In this document: piece after piece, positions 5,481 through 7,154 of the stretch
Position numbering within the stretch: the first letter of the stretch is position 1
How the letters are laid out: each line of letters begins with the position of its first letter
Assembly: GCA_004376205.1 (NCBI GenBank)
Contig: SOKG01000305.1
Span: 1 to 7,154 of the forward strand
DNA: 7,154 nucleotides
Direction of reading: 5' to 3'
From: Dehalococcoidia bacterium
GTDB taxonomy: Bacteria > Chloroflexota > Dehalococcoidia > SZUA-161
Made by a program: the position numbers and the translations under genes
The notes under the pieces: generated by a model
Database searches by the model: none
What the model saw: the letters and a program-made list of their open reading frames with translations, nothing else
What the model was told of the DNA's origin: nothing

Positions 5481-6638
5481 CTACAACGATTTTCTGAGCA
5501 GCATTATTACGTTCTCACCCTGCCCGCCATAAGCGGTGGCCAGCGCTCTATTGATAGTGCCTGGCACTTGGCGCTCGCCGCCATCGCCGCGAATCTGTAG
5601 TGCTGCCTCTACCAGCCTGACTACCGGTGTTGCCCCGATGGGGTTGGTGGCGGTGACGCCCCCCGACGGATTGAATGGAATCTCCTTGTCTATTCCGACT
5701 TTGCCCTGCTCGAAAAGTTTCCAGGCGGTGAAGTCCTCACAGAGGCCGACCTCCTCTATCCACCTCAGCTCCGCTGGGGACGCCGGTTCATAAACCTCCC
5801 ATGCCTGGATCTCTTTGAGCGGGTTTGTTATGCCGCACCGCTTGTACACTACGTCGCAGGCATAACGCAGGGTGGATGCCGTGGGGTCCTCGGCCATGGT
5901 GAGGGCACCACCCTGGTGACAGGTAAACCAGTCCTCGACCCAAACGGGCTTGCTGGTGACCTTCTTCGCCTTCGCCTCGGGGCAGACTATAAAGGCAGCG
6001 GCCCCAGCAGTGGTGGGGCACATATGGAGACGCCTTATCGGCCACGCCAGGAGAACGTCTTCCATTACCTTCTCTACGGTGAGTCCCAGCCTAAGCTGGG
6101 CGTAGGGGTTCTTCATTGCGCACTGGTCCTGTTTGACCCGTACCATGGCGAAGTGCTCCTCGGTGCAGCCGGAGCGGTCCATATAAGCGTAGGCCCTTCG
6201 CGCGAAATTGGTGATCGGGGACATGGGAAATTGCCCTGTCCAGTACTCGTTGGCACCGCCACCTCCGCGGCCGAAGGCGCCAGCGGCCTCGTCCATTTTC
6301 TGCCATGCCAGGCAGAGGACGGTGTCGAACAATCCCGTCGCCGCGAGGTTGAAGCCAGTAGCAGCAACCACACCTCCCGTGGTGCCCACATTCTGGACTT
6401 CGAAACCCGATTTGCCCACAGCCCCGATCTCAGGGATAATCCACTTGTCGGGATTGTGGTAGCCGTCAGCGACCTCGAAAGATCCCGTTATCACACTATC
6501 GATGTCTTTCATGGTCAACTGGGCATCCGCGAGAGCAGCCTCAACGGCTTCAGCACACAGTTCTGCCGTAGTGACATCTGGCCTCTTGCTCTTATGGATA
6601 GTCTGCCCTATCCCTACGATGGCAATCCTTTCAGCCAT
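5481..6638 (-). CDS. Thiolase-fold protein (SCP2-thiolase-like) lacking the classical catalytic residues
   Basis: A 385-residue two-domain thiolase of normal length. The N-terminus is RIAIVGIGQT, as in SCP2-like thiolases. The loop that should carry the nucleophilic Cys (usual form NACASG) reads NVGTTG at 83-88, with Gly85 at the Cys position. The usual HDAF motif is VYEPA (282-286), with Tyr283 replacing His. The NPSGG motif (323-327) is kept, but the usual GHPxGA is TNPIGA (331-336), with Asn332 replacing the second His. The last motif is AYGGQG (369-374). Classical thiolysis through an acyl-Cys intermediate is therefore unlikely. A retro-aldol or other acyl-CoA reaction, or a structural role, would fit better. 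The ATG at 6638 has AGGAGG six bases upstream, which overlaps the TAG stop of the preceding gene. Its neighbours are another thiolase-fold gene and two DUF35 genes. I found no frameshift, so it is a maintained gene. Confidence 0.9.
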   Translation of the reverse strand: MAERIAIVGIGQTIHKSKRPDVTTAELCAEAVEAALADAQLTMKDIDSVITGSFEVADGYHNPDKWIIPEIGAVGKSGFEVQNVGTTGGVVAATGFNLAATGLFDTVLCLAWQKMDEAAGAFGRGGGGANEYWTGQFPMSPITNFARRAYAYMDRSGCTEEHFAMVRVKQDQCAMKNPYAQLRLGLTVEKVMEDVLLAWPIRRLHMCPTTAGAAAFIVCPEAKAKKVTSKPVWVEDWFTCHQGGALTMAEDPTASTLRYACDVVYKRCGITNPLKEIQAWEVYEPASPAELRWIEEVGLCEDFTAWKLFEQGKVGIDKEIPFNPSGGVTATNPIGATPVVRLVEAALQIRGDGGERQVPGTINRALATAYGGQGENVIMLLRKSL

Positions 6639-6647
6639 GGATTCCTC

Positions 6648-7154
6648 CTAGTTCTCCATAGTTATGACGCATTGTAGCTGTCCCGCAGGACCATCGACAC
6701 CATGAGCCACAGCTTTTTTGGCCCCAGGAACCTGCCTCGCGCCAGCCTCTCCTCGAAGTTGCAGCACGCACTCGACTACCCGCTGCATACCGGCAACGCA
6801 TACTGGAAGCCCGGAGAGCACGCCTCCAGAAGGGTTTAGGGGAAGCTCATTGCCCATCTGGGTTTTCCCGCTGTCGATGAGCTTGCCGCCTTCTCCCTTA
6901 CTGCAGAAGCCCAGGCCCTCGCTCCACAGCAGCTCTTGATATGAGTAGTGCTCTGAGATCTCTGCCAGATCGAGTTCTTCAGGGGGATTGGTTATCTCTG
7001 CCATCTTGTAGGCTCGCTGCGCAGCCGTAGTCAGGGCATCGCAGTCGGCCAAATCTCTGTATCCTAGCTCATGATGATCGTAGCAGGTGCCCAGGCCCGT
7101 GATCCATACTGGCTTATCCGTGATCTTCATGGCTTTCTCCTCGCAGGCCAGGAT
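6648..7154 (-). CDS. Thiolase-fold protein, C-terminal part only (runs off the window)
   Basis: The visible 168 residues are the C-terminal thiolase domain; the gene continues past the window edge. An ATG at 7130 preceded by GGAG looks like a start, but the frame stays open for eight codons to the edge, reading ILACEEKA, a typical thiolase stretch just before KPVWI. That ATG is therefore almost certainly internal. Numbered from it, the motifs are: the HDAF site reads SEHYS (59-63), with Ser59 for His; GLGFCSKGEGG (72-82), a signature of SCP2-like thiolases; NPSGG (99-103) intact; and the GHPxGA site reads GLPVCV (107-112), with Leu108 for His. The end reads AHGVDGPAG (142-150). The nucleophile region lies outside the window, so its state is unknown. 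It is nine bases upstream of the full-length thiolase gene and surely co-transcribed with it. The two may form a mixed thiolase-fold complex. Confidence 0.88.
   Translation of the reverse strand: MLACEEKAMKITDKPVWITGLGTCYDHHELGYRDLADCDALTTAAQRAYKMAEITNPPEELDLAEISEHYSYQELLWSEGLGFCSKGEGGKLIDSGKTQMGNELPLNPSGGVLSGLPVCVAGMQRVVECVLQLRGEAGARQVPGAKKAVAHGVDGPAGQLQCVITMEN

Noticed and set aside
6384..6386. Gly85 as a sequencing error for Cys (TGC to GGC is one base)
   Set aside because: A single-base error is possible for this codon, but two other catalytic positions are also changed and the paralogue shows similar loss, so a real family trait is more likely.
5916..6677. Open plus-strand frame of 253 codons
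   Set aside because: It lies antisense to the thiolase gene, has no recognisable domain and no ribosome binding site that stands out.
7128..7130. ATG with an upstream GGAG that would make a 160-residue stand-alone protein
   Set aside because: The frame is open to the window edge and the residues before it continue the thiolase sequence, so the ATG is internal and the GGAG is coding sequence.

Overview
The window holds nine protein genes, all on the minus strand, packed with short gaps or overlaps. It reads as an ordinary bacterial chromosome segment of fairly high GC. I see no transposase, phage, CRISPR, tRNA or rRNA signal. The mix of a ComF phosphoribosyltransferase, class 1B-like PyrD, Thermotoga-type DAHP synthase, AroH-class chorismate mutase, a bacterial histone-deacetylase-family enzyme and thiolase/DUF35 pairs suggests an anaerobic bacterium. 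My best guess is Chloroflexota (Dehalococcoidia-like), with Desulfobacterota or Firmicutes as alternatives. This placement rests on gene content and recalled resemblance, not on a marker gene.

Right block (7154 down to about 4419, in transcription order): the C-terminal part of a thiolase-fold protein that continues past the window edge, a full-length thiolase-fold protein, and two Zn-ribbon/OB-fold (DUF35) proteins. The four genes are 9 to 34 bases apart, most with clear ribosome binding sites, and form one operon that probably ends at a strong hairpin at 4419-4465. The thiolases are the most interesting part. The full-length one has Gly where the Cys nucleophile should be, and Tyr and Asn where the two active-site histidines should be. 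The partial one has also lost both histidines. The block probably encodes a thiolase-superfamily/DUF35 complex that does not do classical thiolysis. A retro-aldolase of the Ltp2 kind, or a pseudo-enzyme subunit in a mixed complex, are the alternatives I consider.

Middle (4417 to 3331): a single gene for a zinc-dependent deacetylase of the HDAC/AcuC/acetylpolyamine amidohydrolase superfamily with all catalytic residues present. It has a possible promoter immediately after the hairpin.

Left block (3255 down to 46): aroH, aroF, pyrD and comF, probably co-transcribed from a promoter just upstream of aroH. AroF makes DAHP at the entry to the shikimate pathway and AroH converts chorismate to prephenate, so the pair covers the first step and the branch towards Phe/Tyr. 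PyrD performs the redox step of pyrimidine synthesis. ComF overlaps the pyrD stop codon and starts with TTG. The 138-base gap at 3193-3330 carries the aroH promoter and a hairpin followed by seven T on the plus strand, with no plus-strand gene to explain it.
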